DNA of 55,741 nt from Anaerovibrio slackiae (GCF_009695585.1 NZ_VUNR01000018.1:1-55741); one strand, 5' to 3'; counted from the first letter of the stretch, positions 6,785 through 14,770 are shown. Notes: generated from the letters alone by a model not told the origin. Numbers and translations are program-made.

Positions 6785-7006
6785 ATGAGACCTATATACA
6801 TTGATGAAGACGGCTGTAAATATACAATCGGCTTTGGTAACAGCAAGAAAGTTTTCTATATATGTGTTGCGGAGCCAGGGCTAGTAGATACATACCGTCC
6901 TCATCCTGTACTGCCGCACATGTATGACAAGGATTTGGCGGTGGAAATGCTGGAGGCCTATGCAGCCCGCCGAGGGCTGAGGAAGGTAATGACAAGTGAA
7001 ATGTGA
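6785..7006 (+). CDS. Small phage protein, unknown
   Basis: 73 residues starting MRPIYIDEDGCKYTIGFG; AAAGGAGAG precedes the ATG, which is why this start is preferred over an upstream one. A beta-rich first half is followed by a helical end. It overlaps the next gene by 11 bases. Function unknown. Confidence 0.6.
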   Translation: MRPIYIDEDGCKYTIGFGNSKKVFYICVAEPGLVDTYRPHPVLPHMYDKDLAVEMLEAYAARRGLRKVMTSEM

Positions 7007-7214
7007 CATTACTTCCGGCAGGCATACTGACGCCACCAGGAATGCGGAGCGAGATGGCGTCAGATGCCGCATCTGCGGCAAGCCATCATTCGTAAGCTCC
7101 GTGATATGTCCGATGCACCAAGGGGCGGTGCACATGAAGCACTGCCCTGACTGCGAATATTTCGTGCCGCTTCTCTGGACATGCAGTTATTACAGAAGAA
7201 AGCAGCTTGGATAG
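6996..7214 (+). CDS. Cys-rich zinc-ribbon-like phage protein
   Basis: 72 residues from a GTG start inside the previous gene, with GAGGAAGG upstream. CRICGKPS, CPMHQGAVH and CPDCEYF give three CxxC/H pairs, so a zinc ribbon or double zinc knuckle is likely. Possibly nucleic-acid binding. Function unknown. Confidence 0.6.
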   Translation: MKCDITSGRHTDATRNAERDGVRCRICGKPSFVSSVICPMHQGAVHMKHCPDCEYFVPLLWTCSYYRRKQLG

Positions 7215-7446
7215 CTGCTCCGTAGCCACCAGCACCTGACACCCATATATTCTTCCTGATGTATACAACTAGAATCCATTTTAAAACATTTCCTTTCAAT
7301 AAAAGTAACAACCAATTTCGTCAGGTGCTGTTGGTTGCGTAGTGGCTGCCGCAGCATACCCTCTATATTATATAGAAGCAAGTTTCAGCAGGAGCATTTC
7401 GCTCCTGCCGGAGCTTGCGAAAAAGAAAAGCGGTGGTGGCCGCTTT
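7214..7446. other. Inverted-repeat region before rep; candidate replication origin
   Basis: No gene spans 7215-7534. It contains a large stem, AGCACCTGAC (7231) with GTCAGGTGCT (7320), extended by AGCCAC/GTGGCT and GCTGC/GCAGC, around an 80-base AT-rich loop. A nested hairpin follows (GCAAG...GCAGGAGC-ATTTC-GCTCCTGC...CTTGC, 7378-7418), then an AAGCGG/CCGCTT hairpin near 7430. Directly upstream of a rolling-circle Rep gene, such repeats are a likely double-strand origin. That role is inferred; no nick site was identified. Confidence 0.4.
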
Positions 7447-7534
7447 GGGGGCTTGTAGTAGGGTATTAACAAGTCTGCATATCTTAATTTCATAAAAATA
7501 AATTTTAAAAAGTTCAAATTTAGGTGGTGAGAAG

Positions 7535-8398
7535 ATGGCCAGCGTTAGAAGAATTAGGAGACATGCATCCAGCATGAACAGGAAAGCGGAGTTCATGCAG
7601 GTTATGTATCTTGATTTTGATTCCAGTTCTTCTAACGGTGATCACCTTCGCCGGGGCAGGAAAATTTATAAAGAATCCATGCCCAAGCAAAAGAAGTTAA
7701 ACGAGAAAAGGGCCCGGAGATACTTCGAGGCTCTGGTAGAAGCAAATTTTAAGGGAGGGAGAGATTTAGTCCTCCATCTGACATTCCGGAAAGAGAATTA
7801 TCCTGAGTCAGAGGAAGAAGCAAAGAAAAGAGCAAAAGCATTCCTTCGGAACATCAATGGCAAGAGGAAAAGGAGAGGCCTGGGCAATGCCAGATACATC
7901 ATCGTCTTCGAGGTTTCCAAGACTGGACGGTTCCATTTTCACATCATCATGGATGGGGAGATGGACAGGGATACCGTGGAGGCCACCTGGACGCATGGGT
8001 ACTGCAATGCAGACAGGCTGAAAGCTGACAGCAGAGATGGCCTCTCCGCCATCATCAGCTATCTTGCCAAAGGCGGGGGGAATCTCCCATCCGGGGAGGA
8101 AAACGAAAGAAGCAAGTGGCAAAAGCGGTGGATACCATCCAGAGGGCTGGTGCGCCCATGGATAAGCGAAGCTAAAAGCAGCATATCCAAGAAGCGGTTT
8201 GCCAGCATCGTGGAGCTGCCGGAGGACAGCGAGCTGTTCATCAGTGCCATAGAGAAGGACAACAAGGGATACCGAGTCCAAAGCATAGAAAAGTCCTTCA
8301 ATGAGCAGACCGGGCGGTGGTATATCTTCTGCCGGATGAGAGTGAAAGAAACAAAAGATAAAGAACATATCCACAGGAAAAACACAGTCAGTGGATAA
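7535..8398 (+). CDS. HUH rolling-circle replication initiator (Rep)
   Basis: 287 residues. Motif I (LVLHLTFR, about 78-85), the HUH motif H134-F-H136-I in FHFHIIMDG, and the tyrosine motif Y176-L-A-K179 occur in the order and spacing of single-tyrosine HUH endonucleases. These nick the origin, form a 5'-phosphotyrosine link and start rolling-circle replication. GGTGGTGAGAAG precedes the ATG. It lies downstream of strong inverted repeats and upstream of recU- and par-like genes, so the phage probably replicates, or once did, by a plasmid-like rolling-circle route. No helicase domain is attached. Confidence 0.8.
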   Translation: MASVRRIRRHASSMNRKAEFMQVMYLDFDSSSSNGDHLRRGRKIYKESMPKQKKLNEKRARRYFEALVEANFKGGRDLVLHLTFRKENYPESEEEAKKRAKAFLRNINGKRKRRGLGNARYIIVFEVSKTGRFHFHIIMDGEMDRDTVEATWTHGYCNADRLKADSRDGLSAIISYLAKGGGNLPSGEENERSKWQKRWIPSRGLVRPWISEAKSSISKKRFASIVELPEDSELFISAIEKDNKGYRVQSIEKSFNEQTGRWYIFCRMRVKETKDKEHIHRKNTVSG

Positions 8399-8421
8399 AA
8401 AAGAGGAGGGGAGCGGACTGA

Positions 8422-9084
8422 ATGAGATTTGACACAATGCCCTGGGACAAGGATTACGATGCAGAAGCGCACCGGGCGGAGTGCCAGAGGATGTATGCCA
8501 CCAACAAGCTGAAGGGGCAGATGGCAAACGATGCCGGGCATCTGATGGAAAAGCAGATTGAAACCGCAGCGGAGGAATACCTGCTGAATGGCATCGCCAA
8601 AGTTATCAAGGTGCCGGAGCCATTCAGAGTGGTAAAGAAATACCGCAACGGAAAAGCACAGATATATTTTCAGGAGCACGCAGAGCCGGATTTCATCGGG
8701 AGCATATACCCGTCCGGGCGGTGCATCGTATTCGAGGCGAAATACACTGACACCACCAGGATACGCCTCAAGGCGGTGACGGAAAATCAGCAACGTGCCC
8801 TGGACACCCATACAGCTCTGGGAGCAATCACGGCGGTGTGCTGCGGCATCCAAGGCAGATACTATTTCGTGCCATGGAAAATTTTCCGCGACATGAAGCG
8901 AATCCTGGGGCACTATTCCGCCAGCCAGCAGGAGCTGGAGCCTTTTGAAGTAAAATTCACAGGCAATGCAATCATGTTCCTGCATTACAAGCGGCCAAAG
9001 GAACACCGCCTGGAATTTATGCGCAAGTACAGCATCGCGGATGCAGACGAAGACATGAACAAGAAAAAGGAGCAGACCAAATGA
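8422..9084 (+). CDS. RecU-like Holliday-junction resolvase
   Basis: 220 residues of the RecU/PrfA nuclease family. The PD-(D/E)xK core is D90 (EPDFIG), E105 and K107 (IVFEAKYTD), followed by a conserved 'ENQQRALDTHTALGA' helix. RecU cuts four-way junctions and would resolve replication or recombination intermediates. The stop overlaps the ParA start (ATGA). The N-terminal 40 residues are charged and extra to the core. GGAGGGGAGCGG precedes the ATG. Confidence 0.82.
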   Translation: MRFDTMPWDKDYDAEAHRAECQRMYATNKLKGQMANDAGHLMEKQIETAAEEYLLNGIAKVIKVPEPFRVVKKYRNGKAQIYFQEHAEPDFIGSIYPSGRCIVFEAKYTDTTRIRLKAVTENQQRALDTHTALGAITAVCCGIQGRYYFVPWKIFRDMKRILGHYSASQQELEPFEVKFTGNAIMFLHYKRPKEHRLEFMRKYSIADADEDMNKKKEQTK

Positions 9085-9923
9085 CAGAAAACAGAATAAA
9101 GAGAAAAATGCGGGTGCTGAGCATCTGCAACCTGAAAGGCGGCGTGGGCAAGACCACCACGGCCGTAAACCTTGCCGGTATCCTTGCCACGGATTTTGGC
9201 AAGAGGGTGCTGGTAATAGACAATGACCAGCAGGGAAATGCCAGCCAGTTCTTCCAGGTATTTCACCCGGACAACATCGGCACAGCGGAAATCCTCTGCT
9301 TGGAAAACGAGATTGATGACTGCATCAAAAAGACGTCCAATCCAAACATCGATGTTGTTCCAGCCAACATGAACCTGGCCGCTGCCAATCATGATTTAAT
9401 CAGCAGAACCAGCGGTATGCCGACACAGATAAGGCTTAGAGAAGCACTCAAGCAGGTGGCGGAGGATTATGATTTTGCCATCATCGATAACGGCCCGAAC
9501 CTTGAGGTCAGCTTCATCAATGCCATAGTTTCCTCTGATGATTTCATCATTCCGGTGAAGATAGACAAGTACAGCTTCTATGGCATATCCACCCTGATGG
9601 ACCAGATACAGGACATGTCATACTGGAAACCCCATATCAATTTCGTTGGCTGCCTGGTGACGATGCAGCACAGCGGAAACCAGCTGGAGAACGAGGGTGT
9701 TGAATGGCTGGCAGGCGGCCATGCCAGCACAGGGAACCAGCGGTACAAAATCATGAACACGAAAATTAAATATTCTCCAAGAGTCAATGATACGACTTTT
9801 GGCTCCGAGCTCATAACGGTATTGAGCGGTCGGAGCCAGGCGGCCAGGAATTACAAGGAGCTGGCAGCCGAGTACCTCGAGTTTGTTGCTAATAACGCAG
9901 TTGATGATACTGCTCGCGTGTGA
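9081..9923 (+). CDS. parA: ParA-family partition ATPase
   Basis: 280 residues with a deviant Walker A (KGGVGKTTT, about 19-27), Walker A' (VIDNDQQGNAS) and Walker B (FAIIDNGPN). No N-terminal HTH, so a type Ib/Soj-like ParA. It works with ParB to segregate DNA or, in phage settings, to maintain extrachromosomal copies. It is translationally coupled to the RecU-like gene, and the matching parB lies 360 bases downstream after two small genes. Confidence 0.88.
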   Translation: MTENRIKRKMRVLSICNLKGGVGKTTTAVNLAGILATDFGKRVLVIDNDQQGNASQFFQVFHPDNIGTAEILCLENEIDDCIKKTSNPNIDVVPANMNLAAANHDLISRTSGMPTQIRLREALKQVAEDYDFAIIDNGPNLEVSFINAIVSSDDFIIPVKIDKYSFYGISTLMDQIQDMSYWKPHINFVGCLVTMQHSGNQLENEGVEWLAGGHASTGNQRYKIMNTKIKYSPRVNDTTFGSELITVLSGRSQAARNYKELAAEYLEFVANNAVDDTARV

Positions 9924-9937
9924 AAGGAGGTACCGCG

Positions 9938-10192
9938 ATGGAGAGGATCAAAAAGGCAAGGTGCCGTGCAGGCAGTTATCCGGTAAGAAGCATCACAAAG
10001 CGCAATGTGCTGGTGAAGCGTGTTGCCATCCGGGCGGAGAAAAGTCAGCTCCGCCAGCAGAGGATAGATGCCGCGCTGAGTGAGTTCTGCGAGAATATCG
10101 GCATGGAAAGAAGCAGCCTGACATGGGGGAATATAGCAAAGGTAATGCTGACCACATTGTCAGCATGGCTGATGACGTGCTTGGTGGTATAG
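9938..10192 (+). CDS. Small basic protein with hydrophobic tail
   Basis: 84 residues, GAAAGGAGGTACC before the ATG. An Arg/Lys-rich N terminus (MERIKKARCRAGSYPVRS) precedes a C-terminal hydrophobic helix (VMLTTLSAWLMTCLVV), so a tail-anchored membrane protein is possible. Located between parA and parB. Function unknown. Confidence 0.55.
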   Translation: MERIKKARCRAGSYPVRSITKRNVLVKRVAIRAEKSQLRQQRIDAALSEFCENIGMERSSLTWGNIAKVMLTTLSAWLMTCLVV

Positions 10193-10201
10193 GAGACAGA
10201 T

Positions 10202-10267
10202 ATGACAATTATCCGGACATCAATTAAGACATGTTTGATTGTCCTTATAGCACTGATTTTGATGTGA
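10202..10267 (+). CDS. Hydrophobic micropeptide
   Basis: 21 residues (MTIIRTSIKTCLIVLIALIL), a single predicted membrane helix, with TAGGAGACAG before the ATG. It fills the gap before parB. It may be a real membrane micropeptide or a leader; weak evidence. Confidence 0.35.
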   Translation: MTIIRTSIKTCLIVLIALILM

Positions 10268-10289
10268 CAAAAGCAAAGGAGAAAGCAAA

Positions 10290-11801
10290 ATGCCAAAGTT
10301 TAGTATAACTGCTGTTGGCAATGGCGAAAGCAAGCCGGCCAATGAAATGCGCTGGGTAAACCTCAATCAGCTCGAGGAAGACCCGATGAACGAGGAAATA
10401 TATAACACGGACGGGATAGAGGAACTGGCAGCGGATATAGAGCTGAACGGCCTCATGCAATATCCGCTGGTGCGGTTCATGCCGGGCGGAATGTATCGCA
10501 TCATCAGCGGCCACAGGCGGGTAAAAGCACTCCGCCTGCTGGCAAAGCAGGACAAGGAGCAATGGAAAACGATACCTGTTATTCTGGACAGCGACAAGGA
10601 CGAAACCAGCATCGCTATCAAGCTGATTTCTGCCAATGCAGTAAACAGGCACATGACACGCCGGGAGCAGTTTCTCCAAGCTATCAAACTGTATGAGCTT
10701 CTGACCGAGCAGAAGGAAAAAGAGAACCTGCCGGGGCGTGTCCGGGATATGGTGGCCAAGAAGCTGAATATCTCCAGCGGAAGCGTGGGAGCGTTTCTCC
10801 AACTCGCAAACAACCTGAATGGCATATTGCTGGATTATTATCTTAACGGCAGTATGTCTAAATCGGCGGCCATTGAGGCATCTAAGCTGCCAGATGAGGA
10901 ACAGGTTGCCTTGATTGAAGCTATAGAGTACGGAGACATTGAACCACCGCAATTACTGTCAGCGGACATTATTAGGGCGCATTTTGCCAAATATTTTGAA
11001 GCTGGCGAGAGTGAGCCGAAGGAAATTGAATCAGACAGCGCGGATGAAAGCGTGTCACACTCTGACACGCAGGAACAGGAGAAAATACCAAAAAAATGGA
11101 ATCCATACAGTGGCTGGGTGGAGCTGCCGGAGGAAAGACGGCTGGAAATCATGCGCAATGTAGAAAAGGTTGGCGCGACCGATATAGAGCCGTGTGAGCA
11201 GTGCCATCTGGGTACCAACTGTGTCGGCTGCTGCAAAGCGTGCCTTGCCGGTTGCGGCGCGAGACAGGGGTGCCATAGAGAGCAGGGAGCTGCTTATCGT
11301 GAGCAAGAAAAAAGCGTGTCACACTCTGACACGCAGAAAAAAGAAAATGCTGTTTCTGATACTAAGGCTTCGCCTGCATATTGGACACCTAATTCCGGCT
11401 ATGTAGAGGGCACATGCGCATTTCCGTCAGCCTTGGCAGAGTGTCATGAATGTCACGAGGCTACCAGGTGCCAAGGCTGTTGCGATAAATGCAATAACCA
11501 TTGCGAATTATATCAGGACTGCGCCAAGAAAAAGAGAATGCAGGCTCTCAAAGACAGCTACGGCAGTAGACATCTGGAAGTGTTGAGTTTAATTAACAAT
11601 ATGACATATCTCGCCACACACCTAAAAAGTGGCTGCAATAAGATTATTGAAATCGCTGGCGGCTGCACACCCGATTGCCCGCTGTACGTTGATAAGGCCT
11701 GCAACCTGCCTGACCATTATCCGTACAGTGATGATTTCCTGCTGGAAGCCAGGGAAAACAACAAGCAGCTTGATTTTAACATGAAGAGGGCAGGTGTATG
11801 A
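10290..11801 (+). CDS. parB: ParB-family protein with Cys-rich C-terminal repeats
   Basis: 503 residues. The N-terminal ParB/Srx domain (about 17-85) contains the GHRR box that binds CTP in ParB proteins, followed by a ParB HTH (about 150-175). The C-terminal half carries two related Cys modules, each starting W-N/T-P-x-S-G-W/Y-V-E and continuing C..CH..T.C.GCC..C, plus a third CTPDCPLYVDKAC cluster. This suggests zinc binding, unusual for a partition protein. Two dispersed palindromes (11050, 11314) lie in the linkers and encode VSHSDTQ. A plain ParB or Noc-like role is possible; the Cys part is unexplained. Confidence 0.8.
   Translation: MPKFSITAVGNGESKPANEMRWVNLNQLEEDPMNEEIYNTDGIEELAADIELNGLMQYPLVRFMPGGMYRIISGHRRVKALRLLAKQDKEQWKTIPVILDSDKDETSIAIKLISANAVNRHMTRREQFLQAIKLYELLTEQKEKENLPGRVRDMVAKKLNISSGSVGAFLQLANNLNGILLDYYLNGSMSKSAAIEASKLPDEEQVALIEAIEYGDIEPPQLLSADIIRAHFAKYFEAGESEPKEIESDSADESVSHSDTQEQEKIPKKWNPYSGWVELPEERRLEIMRNVEKVGATDIEPCEQCHLGTNCVGCCKACLAGCGARQGCHREQGAAYREQEKSVSHSDTQKKENAVSDTKASPAYWTPNSGYVEGTCAFPSALAECHECHEATRCQGCCDKCNNHCELYQDCAKKKRMQALKDSYGSRHLEVLSLINNMTYLATHLKSGCNKIIEIAGGCTPDCPLYVDKACNLPDHYPYSDDFLLEARENNKQLDFNMKRAGV
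11050..11070. repeat. Dispersed palindrome, copy 2 (in parB)
   Basis: GCGTGTCA-CACTC-TGACACGC, 8-base perfect arms, read as VSHSDT between the HTH and the first Cys module of ParB. Confidence 0.75.
11314..11334. repeat. Dispersed palindrome, copy 3 (in parB)
   Basis: Identical 21 bases to copy 2, again in the VSHSDT frame, between the two Cys modules of ParB. Confidence 0.75.
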
Positions 11802-11802
11802 C

Positions 11803-12531
11803 ATGGCGAAGTTCAGTAAAAAGATATTAATCAACCAGGTGAAACGCTATGACAGGGAGCGCATCAAGGACATGCCCGGCAGGAAGCCCTTCAGCACCAA
11901 GGAAATCCATGCAGCTATTCAGGAAGAAAAGCGGAGCAACTACATCCGGGCGGATGAGTTGCAGAAGCTGATTGATGTTGCCAGGGGCCACGCATTGTGG
12001 CTCCACATGCTGGTCCTGAAGGACGGATTTCAATTCTCATCAAGGCAGCTATTGCAGTACCGGGATGAGTTGCAGTCAGTGTATAAATACGCTATTGACG
12101 ATACAAGCGGTGGCAGCTTCGACGATATTGTGAAATACACGGTGCATGGCAGTCCCAAAGAGGATGCAGGCTCATTCGGCATGACAGATTATGAGCTGGA
12201 ACCATTTGATCCTGATGGGCGGGTTATGGACAGAATACAGGGAACAGCGACACAAAGCCCAGTATTCATCTACAAGAAGTTCAAGCGCACCTACTATGAG
12301 TTTCAAAAATCCGAGGTAGCCTCCATGTTGGTGCTTCATGACGTCTTCGGCTTCCGCCGCATCCGCCTCCAGCGATTTATCGAAACATTGCGTGTCAGAT
12401 ATGACACGGGCATAGATGACCACCAGAAGAAAATGGATTATTTGGAGAAGCTGTGCAAGACACAGTTCAAGGAGTTTAATCCAATCAGGCACGGCAGGGG
12501 TATATTTGATACGGCCTGTGCTGAAGCCTGA
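11803..12531 (+). CDS. Phage protein, unknown (242 aa)
   Basis: 242 residues, basic N terminus (MAKFSKKILINQVKRYDRERIKDMPGRK), mixed alpha/beta pattern, no recognised catalytic motif. The ATG at 11803 follows AGGTG and directly follows the parB stop, so the pair is coupled; an in-frame GTG at 11794 is an alternative. Position suggests a replication or partition accessory role. Confidence 0.65.
   Translation: MAKFSKKILINQVKRYDRERIKDMPGRKPFSTKEIHAAIQEEKRSNYIRADELQKLIDVARGHALWLHMLVLKDGFQFSSRQLLQYRDELQSVYKYAIDDTSGGSFDDIVKYTVHGSPKEDAGSFGMTDYELEPFDPDGRVMDRIQGTATQSPVFIYKKFKRTYYEFQKSEVASMLVLHDVFGFRRIRLQRFIETLRVRYDTGIDDHQKKMDYLEKLCKTQFKEFNPIRHGRGIFDTACAEA
12390..12409. repeat. Dispersed palindrome, imperfect copy (4-base spacer)
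   Basis: GCGTGTCA-GATA-TGACACGG inside the 11803-12531 gene. The spacer is four rather than five bases and it is read in another frame (RVRYDTG). It may be coincidental. Confidence 0.4.
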
Positions 12532-12547
12532 AAAAGGCAATAAAAAA

Positions 12548-12591
12548 GCCCTATTGCTTCTGCCGTAGCGATAGGGCCCCTTTTAAGGGCA
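12548..12591 (+). terminator. Terminator or attenuator hairpin
   Basis: GCCCTATTGC (12548-12557) pairs with GCGATAGGGC (12568-12577), 9 of 10 bases, followed by CCCCTTTTAAGGG, which can form a second small stem. It ends the parB operon or attenuates the next genes. The T run is short. Confidence 0.5.
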
Positions 12592-12603
12592 GTATCAGGA
12601 GGC

Positions 12604-12657
12604 ATGAGCCTTGAAAGCCTGATTAAGCGTGAAAAATATGCATTGCGGGAGTGGTGA
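12604..12657 (+). CDS. 17-residue leader-like peptide
   Basis: MSLESLIKREKYALREW, with CAGGAGGC directly before the ATG. It stops two bases before the ATG of the next small gene, an arrangement that suggests translational coupling. Probably a leader rather than an independent protein. Confidence 0.35.
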   Translation: MSLESLIKREKYALREW

Positions 12658-12659
12658 AT

Positions 12660-12791
12660 ATGAAAGAGCTTAGTGATTTTTTAAGTATCAGTGAAAAGGA
12701 TTTATTGATAGGCCTGTCCGCAACCTTTGGTAGCGGCTTTGTGCTGGGAATTATAGCAGCAGCGGAATTTTTCAGGGGAATAAGCGGATGA
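12660..12791 (+). CDS. Small membrane protein, unknown
   Basis: 43 residues with one membrane helix (LLIGLSATFGSGFVLGIIAA). No ribosome site of its own is obvious, so it is probably expressed by coupling to the 17-residue peptide upstream. Function unknown. Confidence 0.45.
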   Translation: MKELSDFLSISEKDLLIGLSATFGSGFVLGIIAAAEFFRGISG

Positions 12792-12856
12792 GTGAGCAAA
12801 AAATATAAAGCAAATATTTTTCTATGTGTAAAAACTAGATGGAGTTGATTTCAGGA

Positions 12857-13189
12857 ATGAATAAATACGCAGAATACATTATGAACACATTAACAGCTCG
12901 CGAGCTCTTAGAGCAGCTTGCCGAGGAATGTAGTGAGCTGTCCAAGGCTTCCTTGAAGCTCATCAGGGCACTTGAGTTGAGCGAAAACGCCACGCCGATA
13001 GATAAGATTGAGGCGTATGATAACTTCATAGAAGAACAGAAGGATGTTATATCGGTGCTGTGGCTACTGACTAATAGTGATCGGTATGCCCACATTGACG
13101 ACTACTCAAAGTATGAGAGATGGGCAAAACGCTTAGGATACGAGGAGAAAAGCAACTGCACAATCCAAGGGAGCGAGCAAAATGATTAA
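12857..13189 (+). CDS. MazG-like NTP pyrophosphohydrolase-type protein
   Basis: 110 residues from the ATG at 12857. The helical pattern LLEQLAEECSELSKASLK followed by EEQKDVISVLWLL matches the EExxE...ExxD metal-binding arrangement of the all-alpha MazG/dUTPase-like NTP pyrophosphatases, which hydrolyse nucleoside triphosphates and are common in phages. Overlaps the next gene by eight bases. Confidence 0.7.
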   Translation: MNKYAEYIMNTLTARELLEQLAEECSELSKASLKLIRALELSENATPIDKIEAYDNFIEEQKDVISVLWLLTNSDRYAHIDDYSKYERWAKRLGYEEKSNCTIQGSEQND

Positions 13190-13493
13190 GTTATCAAAAT
13201 ACAGGGCGTATTCGCAAAAGAAGAAAACGACTTATTCAACCCGCTGTATTGGCAGGATTATTGTCTGGAAGAACGGAGAAATATCTGACAGGTACATTGG
13301 CCATCTTGCCATATACGATGATGAAAGCGTAAGATGCCGTGGCAAATACAGTGATACCGAGAAAGACATCCGCAAGGCACAGGAGGAACTTGATTGTTTT
13401 GCAGACAATCACAGCTATAAGTACCAGGGGCAAAACACGGAGTTGCCGACATACGAATACTACCGATATGGCGGCGGATATTTCCGCGTATAA
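13182..13493 (+). CDS. Phage protein, unknown (103 aa)
   Basis: 103 residues, Tyr-rich, predicted beta-sheet (RIIVWKNGEISDRYIGHLAIY), ending YYRYGGGYFRV. Overlaps the MazG-like gene. No function recognised. Confidence 0.6.
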   Translation: MIKLSKYRAYSQKKKTTYSTRCIGRIIVWKNGEISDRYIGHLAIYDDESVRCRGKYSDTEKDIRKAQEELDCFADNHSYKYQGQNTELPTYEYYRYGGGYFRV

Positions 13494-13515
13494 TTCACAT
13501 GGGAGGGGTGATATT

Positions 13516-13668
13516 ATGGACATCCTGACAATAGCTGCTTTCCTGGGCGGAGTCTTGGTGGGCGGTGCGCTTGGAGCATTGTTCATCTGCATATTCATAG
13601 GAGCAGCAAAACCAAGAAGAAGGAGATACACTGATGGAAAAATCAAAAATGTGTTATATCATCGCTAG
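13516..13668 (+). CDS. Small membrane protein, unknown
   Basis: 50 residues with GGGAGGGGTGAT before the ATG. One Gly-rich membrane helix (ILTIAAFLGGVLVGGALGAL) is followed by a basic tail (KPRRRRYTDGK). Overlaps the next gene. Function unknown. Confidence 0.55.
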   Translation: MDILTIAAFLGGVLVGGALGALFICIFIGAAKPRRRRYTDGKIKNVLYHR

Positions 13669-13870
13669 CAAGATAAAAGAGCTGGAAAAGTGGGATGATG
13701 ATCTGATTAAGCAAATCGATGAGCTTAATGAAAAGCTCCAGAAGGAAACTGACGAAGAGGTCAAGGAAACGCTCATGTACGCAATTGCTTTCAAGCAGGG
13801 GGCCAGCATGGCATTTGGGCAGATAGGCAACAGCCTAAATACATTAATCAGCGAAATAGAGAGGTATTGA
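13634..13870 (+). CDS. Small coiled-coil phage protein
   Basis: 78 residues, GAAGGAGATAC before the ATG, heptad-like helix in the middle (DDLIKQIDELNEKLQKETDEE). Starts within the preceding gene. Function unknown. Confidence 0.6.
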   Translation: MEKSKMCYIIASKIKELEKWDDDLIKQIDELNEKLQKETDEEVKETLMYAIAFKQGASMAFGQIGNSLNTLISEIERY

Positions 13871-13871
13871 C

Positions 13872-14039
13872 ATGATGCAAGAAGATACGGACATGGAAAT
13901 GAGCTGCATTGATTGCAAATACTGGGACGAGGTTATGCGCAAGGGCCGCCTGAAGTACAGATGCATCAATGAGAATTCTATGTACTATATGCACGATACT
14001 GGCGCGGTCCAGCAATGTGCAGAATTTGAAAAAATATGA
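13872..14039 (+). CDS. Small Cys-containing phage protein
   Basis: 55 residues. C12-IDC15 with later C31 and C49 forms a possible zinc site (SCIDCKYWDE...YRCIN...QQCAEF). Starts directly after the previous stop. Function unknown. Confidence 0.5.
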   Translation: MMQEDTDMEMSCIDCKYWDEVMRKGRLKYRCINENSMYYMHDTGAVQQCAEFEKI

Positions 14040-14056
14040 GAAGGGCGGGAAGCTGA

Positions 14057-14491
14057 TTGAACAGAAATACAGGCAACAAATACACCAAAATAGTTGAATG
14101 GCATTTATTCCGGGAGAAGGAAATCCGTCAGGCCGTCATGGAGGCACGGCTGGACAGTGCCTCATCAGGAAATTCTTCCGGCAAGGTCATCAGCAACCCG
14201 ACCGAAAACGCAGCCCTTCGCAATATAGCACCACTTGCCAAGGTGGTGCTATCGGACGGTTCGGAGGTATTCCGGCCAGAAGAATGGCTGATTGCCATCA
14301 AGAGGATATACGGCAGCCTTGATGGAGAGCAAAGGGTTTTGGCGGAAAGCAGGTATAGGAACAAGAGGCAATATTTCAAGGATTGCCAAAGAGGATATAT
14401 ATCCAAAAGCAAATATTATACAATGCTGGACCGCATCAAAAGCCATGCTGTTGCCGTGGCGGTTCAGGCAGGACTTATAAGAGTGTACTAA
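14057..14491 (+). CDS. ArpU/RinA-like late transcription regulator
   Basis: 144 residues, probable TTG start with GGGAAG upstream. The C-terminal region (AESRYRNKRQYFKDCQRGYISKS is split over two helices) and 'YYTMLDRIKSHA' resemble the sigma-like ArpU/RinA family that activates late phage transcription. Its position just before the terminator and packaging genes fits. N-terminal half unassigned. The family call is by pattern and position. Confidence 0.6.
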   Translation: MNRNTGNKYTKIVEWHLFREKEIRQAVMEARLDSASSGNSSGKVISNPTENAALRNIAPLAKVVLSDGSEVFRPEEWLIAIKRIYGSLDGEQRVLAESRYRNKRQYFKDCQRGYISKSKYYTMLDRIKSHAVAVAVQAGLIRVY

Positions 14492-14494
14492 AAA

Positions 14495-14540
14495 AGCCGT
14501 GGGTACAGATAAAACATGTACTCACGGCTAAAATTTTTTA
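14495..14540 (+). terminator. Rho-independent terminator
   Basis: AGCCGTGGGTACA (14495-14507) pairs with TGTACTCACGGCT (14517-14529) with one mismatch, followed by TTTTTT. It ends the early operon. Confidence 0.8.
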
Positions 14541-14559
14541 TAAAAATCTTGAAAAAGCA

Positions 14560-14589
14560 TTGACAAAAATACAAAACGTATGTTATAAT
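14560..14589 (+). promoter_or_regulatory. Promoter before micropeptide genes
   Basis: TTGACA (14560-14565), 18-base spacer, TATAAT (14584-14589): a near-consensus sigma-70/SigA promoter directly behind a terminator, so the micropeptide unit is transcribed independently. Confidence 0.8.
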
Positions 14590-14620
14590 ATAATCAGAGT
14601 TAAGGAAAGGAGGGAAAGTC

Positions 14621-14701
14621 ATGGACGATATAATAAGCCTTGTAACAGCGATAATCAACTTGGCAACCGCGATTATCGTGTACAAGGCCTCCAAGAAGTA
14701 A
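14621..14701 (+). CDS. Hydrophobic micropeptide, type I toxin-like
   Basis: 26 residues: a short hydrophobic helix (ISLVTAIINLATAIIVYK) with a basic end (KASKK). AAAGGAGGG precedes the ATG. An own promoter, tiny hydrophobic product and strong hairpin just after the stop (GCTCCCTTGC-TGCG-GCAGGGGAGC, 14709-14732) are typical of type I toxin loci of Firmicutes. No antisense promoter was identified, so a phage membrane micropeptide is equally possible. Confidence 0.5.
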   Translation: MDDIISLVTAIINLATAIIVYKASKK

Positions 14702-14708
14702 TGCAAAA

Positions 14709-14732
14709 GCTCCCTTGCTGCGGCAGGGGAGC
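14709..14732 (+). terminator. Hairpin after micropeptide gene
   Basis: GCTCCCTTGC and GCAGGGGAGC form a 10-pair stem (one wobble) around TGCG. There is no clear T run. It may protect the 3' end of the short mRNA or act as a weak terminator. Confidence 0.5.
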
Positions 14733-14770
14733 CGACTCCTTGGTTATATTATAATCGTCATGGCAAAGAT

